Source of the DNA: an uncultured Collinsella sp. | Lineage (GTDB): Bacteria > Actinomycetota > Coriobacteriia > Coriobacteriales > Coriobacteriaceae | Assembly (NCBI GenBank): GCA_900752545.1 | Contig: CAADVS010000096.1 | Coordinates: 1 to 8,412, forward strand | Direction: 5' to 3' | DNA: 8,412 bases | Shown: piece after piece, positions 1-6,764 of the stretch | How the letters are laid out: each line of letters begins with the position of its first letter | Position numbering within the stretch: the first letter of the stretch is position 1 | Notes under the pieces: model-generated | The model's database searches: none | Seen by the model: only the letters and a program-made list of their open reading frames with translations | What the model was told of the DNA's origin: nothing | Made by a program: the position numbers and the translations under genes

Positions 1-1137
1 CAGGAGCTCACCGAGTACGGCATCATCCCCGAGGAGTGGGGCGGACAGAACATGTTCGTCAACATCTCGGCCAAGCAGAAGATCGGTATCGACGACCTGC
101 TCGAGACCGTGCTGCTCCAGGCCGACGTGCTCGAGCTCAAGGCCAACCCCGATACCTTCGCTTCGGGCAACGTCCTCGAGGCTAAGCTCGACAAGGGCCG
201 CGGCTCGGTTGCCACCGTGCTCGTGACCCGCGGTACCCTGCACGTGGGCGACACGCTGGTCGCCGGCCTCACCTATGGCCGCGTCCGTGCCATGCTCGAC
301 CCCAAGGGCAACGCCGTCACCGAGGCTGGTCCCTCCGACGCCGTCGAGATCTTGGGCCTGCAGTCCGTGCCCAACGCCGGCGATGAGTTCCGCGTGTTCG
401 AGGACGAGCGTGAGGCACGTGCGCTGGCCGACGAGCGTTCGCTCAAGGCCCGTATCGAGGAGCAGAGCCGCGTGAAGCACGTGACGCTCGAGAACCTCTT
501 CGAGACCATCGCCGACGCCGAGGTCAAGGAGCTCAACCTGATCATCAAGGCCGACGTCCAGGGCTCCATCGAGGCCCTTCAGGACTCCCTCGACAAGATG
601 GATCAGTCCGAGGTGCGCATCAACACGATCCACTCCGCGGTCGGCGCCATCAACGAGACCGACGTCGTCCTGGCCGACGCTTCCAACGCCATCATCATCG
701 GCTTTGGCGTTCGTCCCGACGGCAAGGCCCGCTCCGCCGCCGAGCGCGAGGGCGTCGAGATCCGTTGCTACGACGTCATCTACAAGTGCCTCGAGGACCT
801 CGACGCTGCCCGTATCGGCATGCTCAAGCCCACCGAGGTTGAGGTCTCCACGGGCACTGCGACCGTCCTGGACACCTTTAAGGTGCCCAAAGTCGGCATC
901 GCCGCCGGTGTCCGCGTCGAAGAGGGCGAGATCGCCGCGACCGATTCCGTACGCCTGGTGCGCGACGGCATCGTGGTCTTCAACGGTAAAATCGCCTCGA
1001 TGCGTCACTACAAGGACGAGGCCAAGAGCCTCAAGAGCGGCTCCGAGGGCGGTATTGGCCTGGAGAACTTCCAGGACATCAAGCCTGGCGACACCATTGA
1101 GGGCTACCGCATCGACCAGGTTGCCCGTACCGAGTAG
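1..1137 (+). CDS. infB: translation initiation factor IF-2, C-terminal part (5' end outside window)
   Basis: IF2 is the GTPase that brings initiator fMet-tRNA to the 30S subunit and promotes 50S joining in the cytoplasm. The reading frame is open from base 1, so the gene enters from the left; 378 residues are visible. The N-terminal tail and most of the G domain are missing. Visible residues 23-25 (SAK, within VNISAKQKIGIDDLLE) are the G5 motif at the end of the GTPase domain. Domain II, a beta barrel, follows at about 50-140 (RGTLHVGDTL, YGRVRAM). Domain III at about 165-265 carries the family hallmark KADVQGSIEAL (183-193). Domain IV, which binds fMet-tRNA, is at about 285-370 and ends GLENFQDIKPGDTIE. 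One small oddity: the usual ECGI motif of domain IV reads EGGI (Cys replaced by Gly at visible residue 350). Codon use is strongly biased, as expected for a highly expressed gene. The stop TAG overlaps the rbfA ribosome binding site, so the two are probably co-transcribed and coupled. Confidence 0.97.
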   Translation, partial: QELTEYGIIPEEWGGQNMFVNISAKQKIGIDDLLETVLLQADVLELKANPDTFASGNVLEAKLDKGRGSVATVLVTRGTLHVGDTLVAGLTYGRVRAMLDPKGNAVTEAGPSDAVEILGLQSVPNAGDEFRVFEDEREARALADERSLKARIEEQSRVKHVTLENLFETIADAEVKELNLIIKADVQGSIEALQDSLDKMDQSEVRINTIHSAVGAINETDVVLADASNAIIIGFGVRPDGKARSAAEREGVEIRCYDVIYKCLEDLDAARIGMLKPTEVEVSTGTATVLDTFKVPKVGIAAGVRVEEGEIAATDSVRLVRDGIVVFNGKIASMRHYKDEAKSLKSGSEGGIGLENFQDIKPGDTIEGYRIDQVARTE

Positions 1138-1148
1138 GGGGTAGCGCT

Positions 1149-1559
1149 ATGAAGCAAACGCAGGCAACCCGCCGTCTGGGCGAGCAGCTTCGCGAGAAGC
1201 TCGGTTATATCCTGCTCTTTGAGGTTTCCGATCCGCGTCTCGACCTGGTCACCCTGACCGCGGTCGAGGTCGCGGTGGACCGCTCGTTCGCGCGCGTGTA
1301 CGTGTCGTGCGACGCGAGCCGCTACGACGAGGTCATGGAGGCGCTCGCCAGCGCCAAGGGCCGCATCCGTAGCCTGTTGGCCCGCTCGCTCGATTGGCGC
1401 GTCACGCCCGAGCTCGATTTCCGCATCGATCGCTCGACCGATGAGGCCGAGCGCATCACGCGTGCGCTGGAAAACGTTCCCGCCACGCTTGCGATCGAAA
1501 AGGACGAGGACGGCTATCCCATAGCGGATGCCGCCCAGGAGGCAGCTTTAGATGAGTAA
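1149..1559 (+). CDS. rbfA: 30S ribosome-binding factor A
   Basis: RbfA binds the immature 30S subunit near the 5' part of 16S rRNA and helps late small-subunit maturation. The protein is 136 residues, normal for the family. It is a single KH-like domain: an N-terminal helix (MKQTQATRRLGEQLREKLGY), the signature SDPRLDLVTLTAVEVAVD at about 27-44, the Ala-X-Gly helix kink of the type-II KH fold (A69-K-G71), and the closing WRVTPELDFRIDRSTDEAERI (83-103). The start is ATG at 1149, with AGGGGG at 1136-1141, seven bases upstream, overlapping the infB stop. The last 8 bases overlap nrnA in another frame. The infB-rbfA pairing is widespread in bacteria. The short acidic C-terminal tail (after about residue 112) is variable in the family. 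Confidence 0.95.
   Translation: MKQTQATRRLGEQLREKLGYILLFEVSDPRLDLVTLTAVEVAVDRSFARVYVSCDASRYDEVMEALASAKGRIRSLLARSLDWRVTPELDFRIDRSTDEAERITRALENVPATLAIEKDEDGYPIADAAQEAALDE
1537..1542 (+). promoter_or_regulatory. Shine-Dalgarno site of nrnA inside rbfA
   Basis: AGGAGG lies inside the 3' end of rbfA, nine bases before the nrnA ATG at 1552. It is a near-perfect match to the anti-Shine-Dalgarno sequence. It supports 1552 as the start and the 8-base overlap between rbfA and nrnA. Confidence 0.8.
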
Positions 1560-2595
1560 TTCCGCCGACCTCGCATCGTGCGAGTCTGCAGATATTCAGC
1601 GACGCATCCTCGAGCTCATCGAGGGTGCGTCCTCCATTGCGATTTCGGGACATACGTCTCCCGATGGTGACGCCCTGGGCTCCGTGCTGGGCCTGGGCTT
1701 ATCGCTTATGAAGTTTTTCCCCAACAAGGACATTGCCCTGCTGCTGGCAGACGATGACCCGGTTCCGCGCATCTACCGCTTTATGGAGGGTGCCGACCGT
1801 CTGGTGCCGGCATCTGCGTATACCGGCAATCCGGACCTGTTCATCTCGGTGGACGTGCCGGTCGTCGAGCGTCTGAACAACTCAGCCGAGGTGCTCCGCC
1901 GCTCGTCGCATGTGGTGTGCTTCGATCATCATCCGGCGCGTGAGGAATTTGCCGAGCTGAGCCTGAGGTGCGTCGGCGCCGCGGCCTGCGCCATGATCAT
2001 CGACCGCTTTTTGGACAATTGCGGCATTGTGGCTCGCGATGGCGTTGCGACCTGCCTGTTGTGCGGCCTGGTGACCGATACCGGTCGTTTTCAGTACCAA
2101 AACGCCGATGCTGCTGCGTTCCATGCCGCCTCGCGCCTGGTCGCGCACGGTGCCGATCCCGCGCGCGTTGCGCTCGAGGTCTACCAGAGCATGCGCGTAG
2201 AGTTCTTGCATCTTAAGTCCATCGTTATGGGCCGCATCAAGACCGTGGCGCACGGTCGCGTGGCATATAGTTATGCGTACCAGAGCGACCTCGAGGCCTG
2301 CGGCGTCACTTCGGATGAGTGCGACGGTCTGGTCGATGTGGTGCGTTCGGTGATGGGCGTGGAGGTCTGCCTGTTCCTGAAGGGCATTGAGGGCGATACC
2401 AAGGTACGCGGTAACCTGCGCTCCAAGGGCGACCTCGATGTGTCTGAGATCGCTGCCAACTTTGGCGGTGGCGGGCATCATGCCGCCGCCGGCTTTTCCA
2501 ACAACGGAACGATTCGCGAGACGCTCGCCGTGGCACTTCCCATGCTGGCCGAGCTGGTGGGGGAGGATCCCGCTTCGGTGACCGTCGAGTTCTAA
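1552..2595 (+). CDS. nrnA: DHH/DHHA1 family nanoRNase / 3'-phosphoadenosine 5'-phosphate phosphatase (NrnA-like)
   Basis: NrnA-type enzymes degrade RNA oligonucleotides of a few bases and dephosphorylate pAp to AMP, using two divalent metals. The protein is 347 residues, slightly longer than the usual 310-330. The DHH domain shows motif I GHTSPDGDALGS (33-44), the motif II aspartate D101 (SVDVP), the DHH triad D125-H126-H127, and motif IV VTDTGRFQY (174-182, metal ligand D176). The DHHA1 substrate-binding domain is C-terminal: VRGNLRSKGDLDVSEIA (285-301) and the glycine-rich GGGGHHAAAGF (305-315). All expected metal ligands are present. Placement between rbfA and truB is common in Actinomycetota and Bacillota and fits nanoRNA turnover linked to translation genes. 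Other DHH enzymes (RecJ, GdpP) are much longer, so NrnA is the best call. True substrate preference (nanoRNA, pAp or c-di-AMP-derived pApA) cannot be read from sequence. Confidence 0.92.
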   Translation: MSNSADLASCESADIQRRILELIEGASSIAISGHTSPDGDALGSVLGLGLSLMKFFPNKDIALLLADDDPVPRIYRFMEGADRLVPASAYTGNPDLFISVDVPVVERLNNSAEVLRRSSHVVCFDHHPAREEFAELSLRCVGAAACAMIIDRFLDNCGIVARDGVATCLLCGLVTDTGRFQYQNADAAAFHAASRLVAHGADPARVALEVYQSMRVEFLHLKSIVMGRIKTVAHGRVAYSYAYQSDLEACGVTSDECDGLVDVVRSVMGVEVCLFLKGIEGDTKVRGNLRSKGDLDVSEIAANFGGGGHHAAAGFSNNGTIRETLAVALPMLAELVGEDPASVTVEF

Positions 2596-2610
2596 CATTT
2601 TGGATGGTAC

Positions 2611-3543
2611 ATGGCTCGTCGTACGCCTTCTCAATTGAATATGCTGCTCGCCGTCGATAAGCCGGTGGGCTGTACGTCCCACGACGTGGTATCGCAGTGC
2701 CGACGCGCCCTCCATGAGCGACGCGTCGGCCATGCCGGTACGCTCGACCCCATGGCCTCGGGTGTCATGGTGGTGGGCGTGGGCCAGGCAACCCGTCTGC
2801 TGGGCATGCTGACCCTCGATACCAAAAGTTATGTCGCCGACATTTCGTTTGGCGTCGAGACCAATACCGATGACGCGGAGGGCGAGGCCGTCCGCACGGT
2901 GCCCGTTGCCCCCGAGCTGCACGATCTCGCTTACGCCCGTGAGCTGCTAGCCGCTATGCTTGGCCCGCAGATGCAGGTGCCGCCAGCGTTTTCGGCCATC
3001 TCGGTCAATGGCGTTCGCGCCTATAAGAGTGCTCGCGAGGGCAATGCGGTAGACTTGCCCCCGCGCCCCGTCGAGGTCTATGCCGCCGACCTGATCGCCG
3101 TGAGCGGCGAGGGCGATACGTGCGTCTGGACCGTGGCGTTTTCGGTAAGCAAGGGCACCTACATTCGCGCGCTCGCTCGCGATCTGGGTCGCGCCTGCGA
3201 TAGTGCTGCGCATATTTCCGCGCTGCGCCGTACGGCATCCGGCGTGGTTTCCATTGGCGCCTGCCATGCGGTAGAGGAGCTCTCTGCCGAGTCAGCTGCC
3301 GGCTTCGCTCTGGATCCCATCGCCGCCCTTGGTGCCACGCGTGTCGATTTGCCGGGTAATCTTGCAGACGACCTGCTTTGTGGTCGCCGCATTCCCGTTG
3401 AACGCGCGCTTGCGGATTTCGATATGGCGAAGGCGCCGTTCGCGCTCGTGCTCGATGGTGGATTGAAGGCGCTTGCTCGTATCGAGGGCGGCCGCTTTGT
3501 GATGGAGCTCGTCTTTCCGCAGGCGATCGGCGGTGTTCGATGA
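2611..3543 (+). CDS. truB: tRNA pseudouridine(55) synthase
   Basis: TruB isomerises uridine 55 in the T-loop of most tRNAs to pseudouridine. The protein is 310 residues, typical length. Motifs in order: LAVDKPVGCTSHDVV (13-27); the catalytic loop RRVGHAGTLDPMASG with nucleophile Asp46; KSYVADISFGVETNTDDAEG (72-91) with the conserved Tyr74; QVPPAFSAISVNGVRAYKSAREG (122-144), where the more usual SAxK has Ser in place of Lys; and SKGTYIRALARDLG (180-193). Residues after about 230 form the C-terminal TruB_C-type RNA-binding region. ATG 2611 is chosen; only a weak GGATGG lies just upstream, and an internal Met at residue 11 (2641) has no ribosome binding site and would sit very close to the DKP motif. 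The stop codon overlaps the ribF start as ATGA (3540-3543), implying translational coupling. The truB-ribF pair is one of the commonest bacterial gene neighbourhoods. Confidence 0.95.
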   Translation: MARRTPSQLNMLLAVDKPVGCTSHDVVSQCRRALHERRVGHAGTLDPMASGVMVVGVGQATRLLGMLTLDTKSYVADISFGVETNTDDAEGEAVRTVPVAPELHDLAYARELLAAMLGPQMQVPPAFSAISVNGVRAYKSAREGNAVDLPPRPVEVYAADLIAVSGEGDTCVWTVAFSVSKGTYIRALARDLGRACDSAAHISALRRTASGVVSIGACHAVEELSAESAAGFALDPIAALGATRVDLPGNLADDLLCGRRIPVERALADFDMAKAPFALVLDGGLKALARIEGGRFVMELVFPQAIGGVR

Positions 3544-4547
3544 TGCTGGCGCCCCACGAGCTCGCGCGTATTTTTTTCGCGGGTGAGTTGGATGAGGCCC
3601 GTATCGTTTCTGCCGATGCTTTTGATGGGTGCGAGTTCTTGGGTGCCGCGTCGATCGCTATTGGCGTGTTTGATGGCGTGCATCGTGGGCACCAAGAGCT
3701 GATCGAAGCGGTTATTCGCGATGCACATGATCACGGCAGCAAAGCGGTCGTGGTCACCTTCGATCCTGATCCGGACGTCGTGGTGAGTCCGTTGCCCGCC
3801 CAAAAATTGATGACGACGGCCGACCGCTTGCATGCCCTGGCTCAAACCGGGGTCGATACGGTGGTGGCCGTTCCCTTTACGCCCGCCGTGGCGGCACTCG
3901 ACCATGTCGGGTTTCTGGCGCTGTTGTCGCGTGTTGTCGACATTCGCTCCATTCGTGTCGGCAGCGACTTTAGGCTCGGCCGCGGCGGCGCTTCGGGCGT
4001 TGCCGAGATGCGCGCCTGGGGCACTGAGCGTGGGGTTGACGTTTACGGTCACGACCTGCTCTGCGTTAATGGGCAGACCATCTGCGCCACGCGTATCCGC
4101 CATGAGCTGGGCCAGGGTCATGTGGAGCTGGCTGCCGAGCTTCTCGGCCGTCCCTATATGCTGCGCGGCGTTGTGGCGGCTGGCCGTCACGAGGGCTCCG
4201 ACATGGGCTTTCCCACGGCAAACATCCAGGTGCCCGACGGCATCCAAGTACCTGCCGATGGCGTGTATGAGGGTCTGGTGCTGGTCGACGATACCGTATG
4301 GCCTGCTGCCGTTAACGTCGGCCTGCCACCGACTTATGCCGATGATGCCGCCTCGGCGCATCTCGAGGCCAACTTGATCGGCTATGCGGGCGACCTGTAT
4401 GGCGCTTCCGTGTCGCTGGCGTTTACGCGCTGGCTGCGTCCGTCACGCGTGTTCGATTCCCTGGACGAGTTGATCGCGACCGTCGAGGGTAATATCGACG
4501 ATATCCGTCATAACTTGGGTGAGCAGGGGGTGAGTATCCGTGATTAG
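3540..4547 (+). CDS. ribF: bifunctional riboflavin kinase / FMN adenylyltransferase (FAD synthetase)
   Basis: RibF phosphorylates riboflavin to FMN and then adenylylates FMN to FAD. The protein is 335 residues, usual for the bifunctional type. The N-terminal nucleotidyltransferase module has GVFDGVHRGH (42-51, the HxGH ATP site), FDPDPD (74-79), VGSDFRLGRGGASG (140-153) and ATRIRHELGQGHV (183-195). The C-terminal flavokinase module has LRGVVAAGRHEGSDMGFPTANI with the GFPTAN nucleotide loop (223-228), AVNVGLPPTY (257-266), the expected catalytic Glu276 in HLEANL, then GDLYG and WLRPSRVFDSLDEL. Both halves look intact. The start is ATGATG; the first ATG gives the 4-base overlap with truB, while the second (3543) is seven bases from the weak GGCGGTG at 3529-3535. 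Either is possible and the difference is one residue. The 3' end overlaps dnaG by 8 bases. Confidence 0.95.
   Translation: MMLAPHELARIFFAGELDEARIVSADAFDGCEFLGAASIAIGVFDGVHRGHQELIEAVIRDAHDHGSKAVVVTFDPDPDVVVSPLPAQKLMTTADRLHALAQTGVDTVVAVPFTPAVAALDHVGFLALLSRVVDIRSIRVGSDFRLGRGGASGVAEMRAWGTERGVDVYGHDLLCVNGQTICATRIRHELGQGHVELAAELLGRPYMLRGVVAAGRHEGSDMGFPTANIQVPDGIQVPADGVYEGLVLVDDTVWPAAVNVGLPPTYADDAASAHLEANLIGYAGDLYGASVSLAFTRWLRPSRVFDSLDELIATVEGNIDDIRHNLGEQGVSIRD
4525..4534 (+). promoter_or_regulatory. Shine-Dalgarno site of dnaG inside ribF
   Basis: AGGGGGTGAG within the end of ribF contains GGGGTGA (4527-4533), six bases before the GTG at 4540. This strong match decides the GTG start over the first in-frame ATG, which lies well downstream inside the conserved primase zinc-finger domain. 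Confidence 0.75.
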
Positions 4548-6654
4548 CGATGAGGAAAAAGATCAGGTACGCGCGGCGTCAGACTTGGTTGCCATCGTGC
4601 AGGAAACGGTTGAGCTCAAGCCCCGCGGCCATGAGTTTTGGGGCTGCTGCCCGTTTCATGGCGAAAAGACCCCATCGTTTCACATTATCCCCGCTACGCA
4701 GGTGTGGCATTGCTTTGGCTGCGGCGAGGGCGGCGACGTCTTTACCTACATCATGAAGCGCGAGAACCTGAGTTTTCCCGAGTCGATCCGCTATTTGGCT
4801 GATCGTGCGGGCATTGAACTGCACGATACCGGTGCGCAACGCGATCGCGGCACCAAGCGTGCTCGCATCTATGACCTGTGCGCCGAGACGGCTCAGTTCT
4901 ACCACACCATGCTTATGCGCGGTAAGGACAGCCGCCCGCGCGAGTACTTTGCCAGTCGTGGCATGGGCGGAGATGTCTGTCGCCGCTACTGCCTGGGCTT
5001 TGCGCCGGGTCGCAACGCGCTGGTGTCGCATCTGTCGCAGGCGGGCTTTACCCCGCAGGAGATGATCGATGCCAACGTGGCCGTGAGCCGTGGGCGCGGG
5101 CAGCTCGCGGACCGTTTTTACGACCGCGTGATGTTTCCCATCTTTGATGAGCAGGGTCACAATATCGCCTTTGGCGGGCGCATCATGGGCGATGGCCAGC
5201 CCAAGTACCTCAACACGGCCGAGACGAGTGTGTTTCATAAAAAACGAAACCTCTATGGCTTTAACTGGGCCAAGGAGTTTATCGTCGCGCAGGATACCGC
5301 CATCGTGGTGGAGGGCTATACCGACTGCATCGCCTGCTGGGAGGCAGGGATCAAAAACGTCGTCGCCACGCTGGGCACAGCACTGACGGAGCATCATGTA
5401 AAGACGCTTACCCGTTTTGCCAAGCGCATTGTATATATGTTCGATGGCGACGCCGCCGGTCAAAAGGCTGCCCGTCGTGCGATTCAGTTTATCGAGCAGG
5501 ATTCGATGGACCTGCGCTGCGTAGTGCTGCCCGACGGCAACGACCCCATGGAGTTCATTACGGCGCATGGCGGCCAGGAGCTTCAGACGCGCATTGACGC
5601 GGCCGAACCCCTCATGGACTTTGTCTACCGTTCGCTGCAGGAGTCGAGCGACATTACCACACCGGGCGGTCGCGCCAAAGCGCTCGAGGACGCGCTGACG
5701 CTCATCTACCCGCTGCGTGACAGTTATATGATCGACACGTACTTTATCCAGATTGCCGATCTGCTGGGTTTGGACCTGGAGACAGTGCGCGCGAGTTCGG
5801 GCCGTGTGTTTCGCGATGTCGCCAAGCGTGAGGATGCGGAGCGCCGCCGTGAGCAGAGCTACGAGCGTCAACGCGCGCAAGCTGAGCGCGCGGGCAGCGC
5901 GGGCGGTCGGGTGTCTGGTTCGCAGGGGACGTCTCGCGGTGCCTGGGCCGCGGGTGCGACGCCGCCGGTGTCCGCACCGGTCGAGGAGGACCCGTTCGAC
6001 TACGTTCCGCTTGATGCCTATGGGGCCGCGCCGGTGGAGGTCGACGAGGATCTGCCGCCAATCGATGTGCCAGCGGGGATGGAAAGCGCTGCGCCCGTTG
6101 CCGATAGCTCAAGCGTGGCGGCAGCTCCGTCGATGCCGATCGTTTTGACCGATCTGGAGCGGAAATCCCTGGCGGGAGAGCGCGAGCTGCTGACGATGCT
6201 CACGAGCTACCCCGATCTGTTCCGCACGTATGCCGATCGCATTTGCTCTATCGAGTGGGTCGACCCGCGTCACGAGTCCATTGCGTGGGCCGTGCTGGCA
6301 ACGCCGCCGGGAACCGATCCTGCGGCATGCATGGATGCGGCACGCGCGGTGTGTCCCGAGGCGGCATCGCTTGTCAGCGCCGGGCGCATCTCGGCAACGA
6401 GTAAGCACCCGACCGAGACGAACATCGTCTTTATGCTCGATACGCTCGAGCTCTACACCATCAAACGTCGCATGCGAGCCGCGCAGGCCAAGTTGCGTCA
6501 GGACCGTTCACTCGACGATGAGGCCCGTCGCGTGCTGACTATGCAGGCGGCGCAAGATTCACAGCGCCAGCGCGAGCTCCAAAAGTCGATTGGTGGCGTG
6601 GCCGACCCGTTCCGTTTGATCGGTTTGGAGACCGCGGGTGCCGATCAGGCCTAG
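4540..6654 (+). CDS. dnaG: DNA primase
   Basis: DnaG makes the RNA primers for Okazaki fragments and leading-strand start, working with the DnaB helicase at the fork. The protein is 704 residues, clearly longer than typical primases (about 580-640). Domains in order: the N-terminal CHC2 zinc-binding domain with Cys37, His40, Cys58 and Cys61 (CPFHGEKTPSF ... HCFGCGEGGDVF); the catalytic core with RFYDRVMFPIFDEQG (192-206), AFGGR (210-214) and PKYLNTAET (221-229); the Toprim fold with Glu258 (EGYTD) and the metal-binding FDGDAAG (301-307, Asp302 and Asp304), then PDGNDP (331-336). Residues about 430-535 are a low-complexity linker rich in Arg/Glu/Gln, then Ala/Gly/Ser, then Pro/Asp/Val. A C-terminal helical region (about 540-690) is the expected helicase-binding domain. 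The extra length is mostly the linker. The start is GTG with a strong ribosome binding site in ribF. It overlaps ribF by 8 bases, so it is probably expressed in the infB operon, and is followed 110 bp later by rpoD. Confidence 0.96.
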   Translation: MISDEEKDQVRAASDLVAIVQETVELKPRGHEFWGCCPFHGEKTPSFHIIPATQVWHCFGCGEGGDVFTYIMKRENLSFPESIRYLADRAGIELHDTGAQRDRGTKRARIYDLCAETAQFYHTMLMRGKDSRPREYFASRGMGGDVCRRYCLGFAPGRNALVSHLSQAGFTPQEMIDANVAVSRGRGQLADRFYDRVMFPIFDEQGHNIAFGGRIMGDGQPKYLNTAETSVFHKKRNLYGFNWAKEFIVAQDTAIVVEGYTDCIACWEAGIKNVVATLGTALTEHHVKTLTRFAKRIVYMFDGDAAGQKAARRAIQFIEQDSMDLRCVVLPDGNDPMEFITAHGGQELQTRIDAAEPLMDFVYRSLQESSDITTPGGRAKALEDALTLIYPLRDSYMIDTYFIQIADLLGLDLETVRASSGRVFRDVAKREDAERRREQSYERQRAQAERAGSAGGRVSGSQGTSRGAWAAGATPPVSAPVEEDPFDYVPLDAYGAAPVEVDEDLPPIDVPAGMESAAPVADSSSVAAAPSMPIVLTDLERKSLAGERELLTMLTSYPDLFRTYADRICSIEWVDPRHESIAWAVLATPPGTDPAACMDAARAVCPEAASLVSAGRISATSKHPTETNIVFMLDTLELYTIKRRMRAAQAKLRQDRSLDDEARRVLTMQAAQDSQRQRELQKSIGGVADPFRLIGLETAGADQA

Positions 6655-6723
6655 ATGTTGTGGTCAACCAGCGTATTCTCGCCTATATCCTGTCTTTATT
6701 TTGGGTATAGACGTACATGTGTG

Positions 6724-6732
6724 TGCTAAAGT
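6724..6732 (+). promoter_or_regulatory. possible extended -10 promoter for rpoD
   Basis: TGC followed by TAAAGT (6727-6732) matches an extended -10 element. No convincing -35 hexamer lies at 16-18 bp; TTGGGT (6701-6706) would need a 20-bp spacer. Transcription would start near 6739 and give a leader of about 25 bases. Other A/T-rich hexamers in the gap (TATATC 6684-6689, TATAGA 6706-6711) also lack good partners. The 110-bp gap between dnaG and rpoD shows no intrinsic terminator, so dnaG readthrough into rpoD is possible as well. Confidence 0.35.
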
Positions 6733-6736
6733 ATTG

Positions 6737-6749
6737 AGTCCTGTGGACT
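6737..6749 (+). other. small inverted repeat in the rpoD leader
   Basis: AGTCC and GGACT, separated by TGT, form a perfect 5-bp stem. It lies four bases before the GAAGGGAGA ribosome binding site (6752-6760). If transcription starts near 6739 the structure would be cut by the start site; it would form only in a transcript coming from upstream. Its meaning is unclear and it may be chance. Confidence 0.3.
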
Positions 6750-6764
6750 ACGAAGGGAGAATCT

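Noticed and set aside
704..1144. 146-codon + strand frame inside infB
   Set aside because: It is out of frame with the conserved IF2 reading frame and is a Ser/Pro/Arg-rich shadow without motifs.
1882..2922. 346-codon open frame on the minus strand across nrnA and truB
   Set aside because: It lies opposite two well-supported genes, has a His/Ala/Arg-rich composition with no recognisable domain, and spans the gene boundary. It is explained by GC-rich codon bias of the true frames.
3159..4361. 400-codon open frame on the minus strand across truB and ribF
   Set aside because: It is a shadow of two conserved genes, with no family motif and changing composition along its length.
4579..5880. 433-codon open frame on the minus strand inside dnaG
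   Set aside because: It lies opposite the conserved primase core. The protein is low in recognisable motifs and reflects codon bias.
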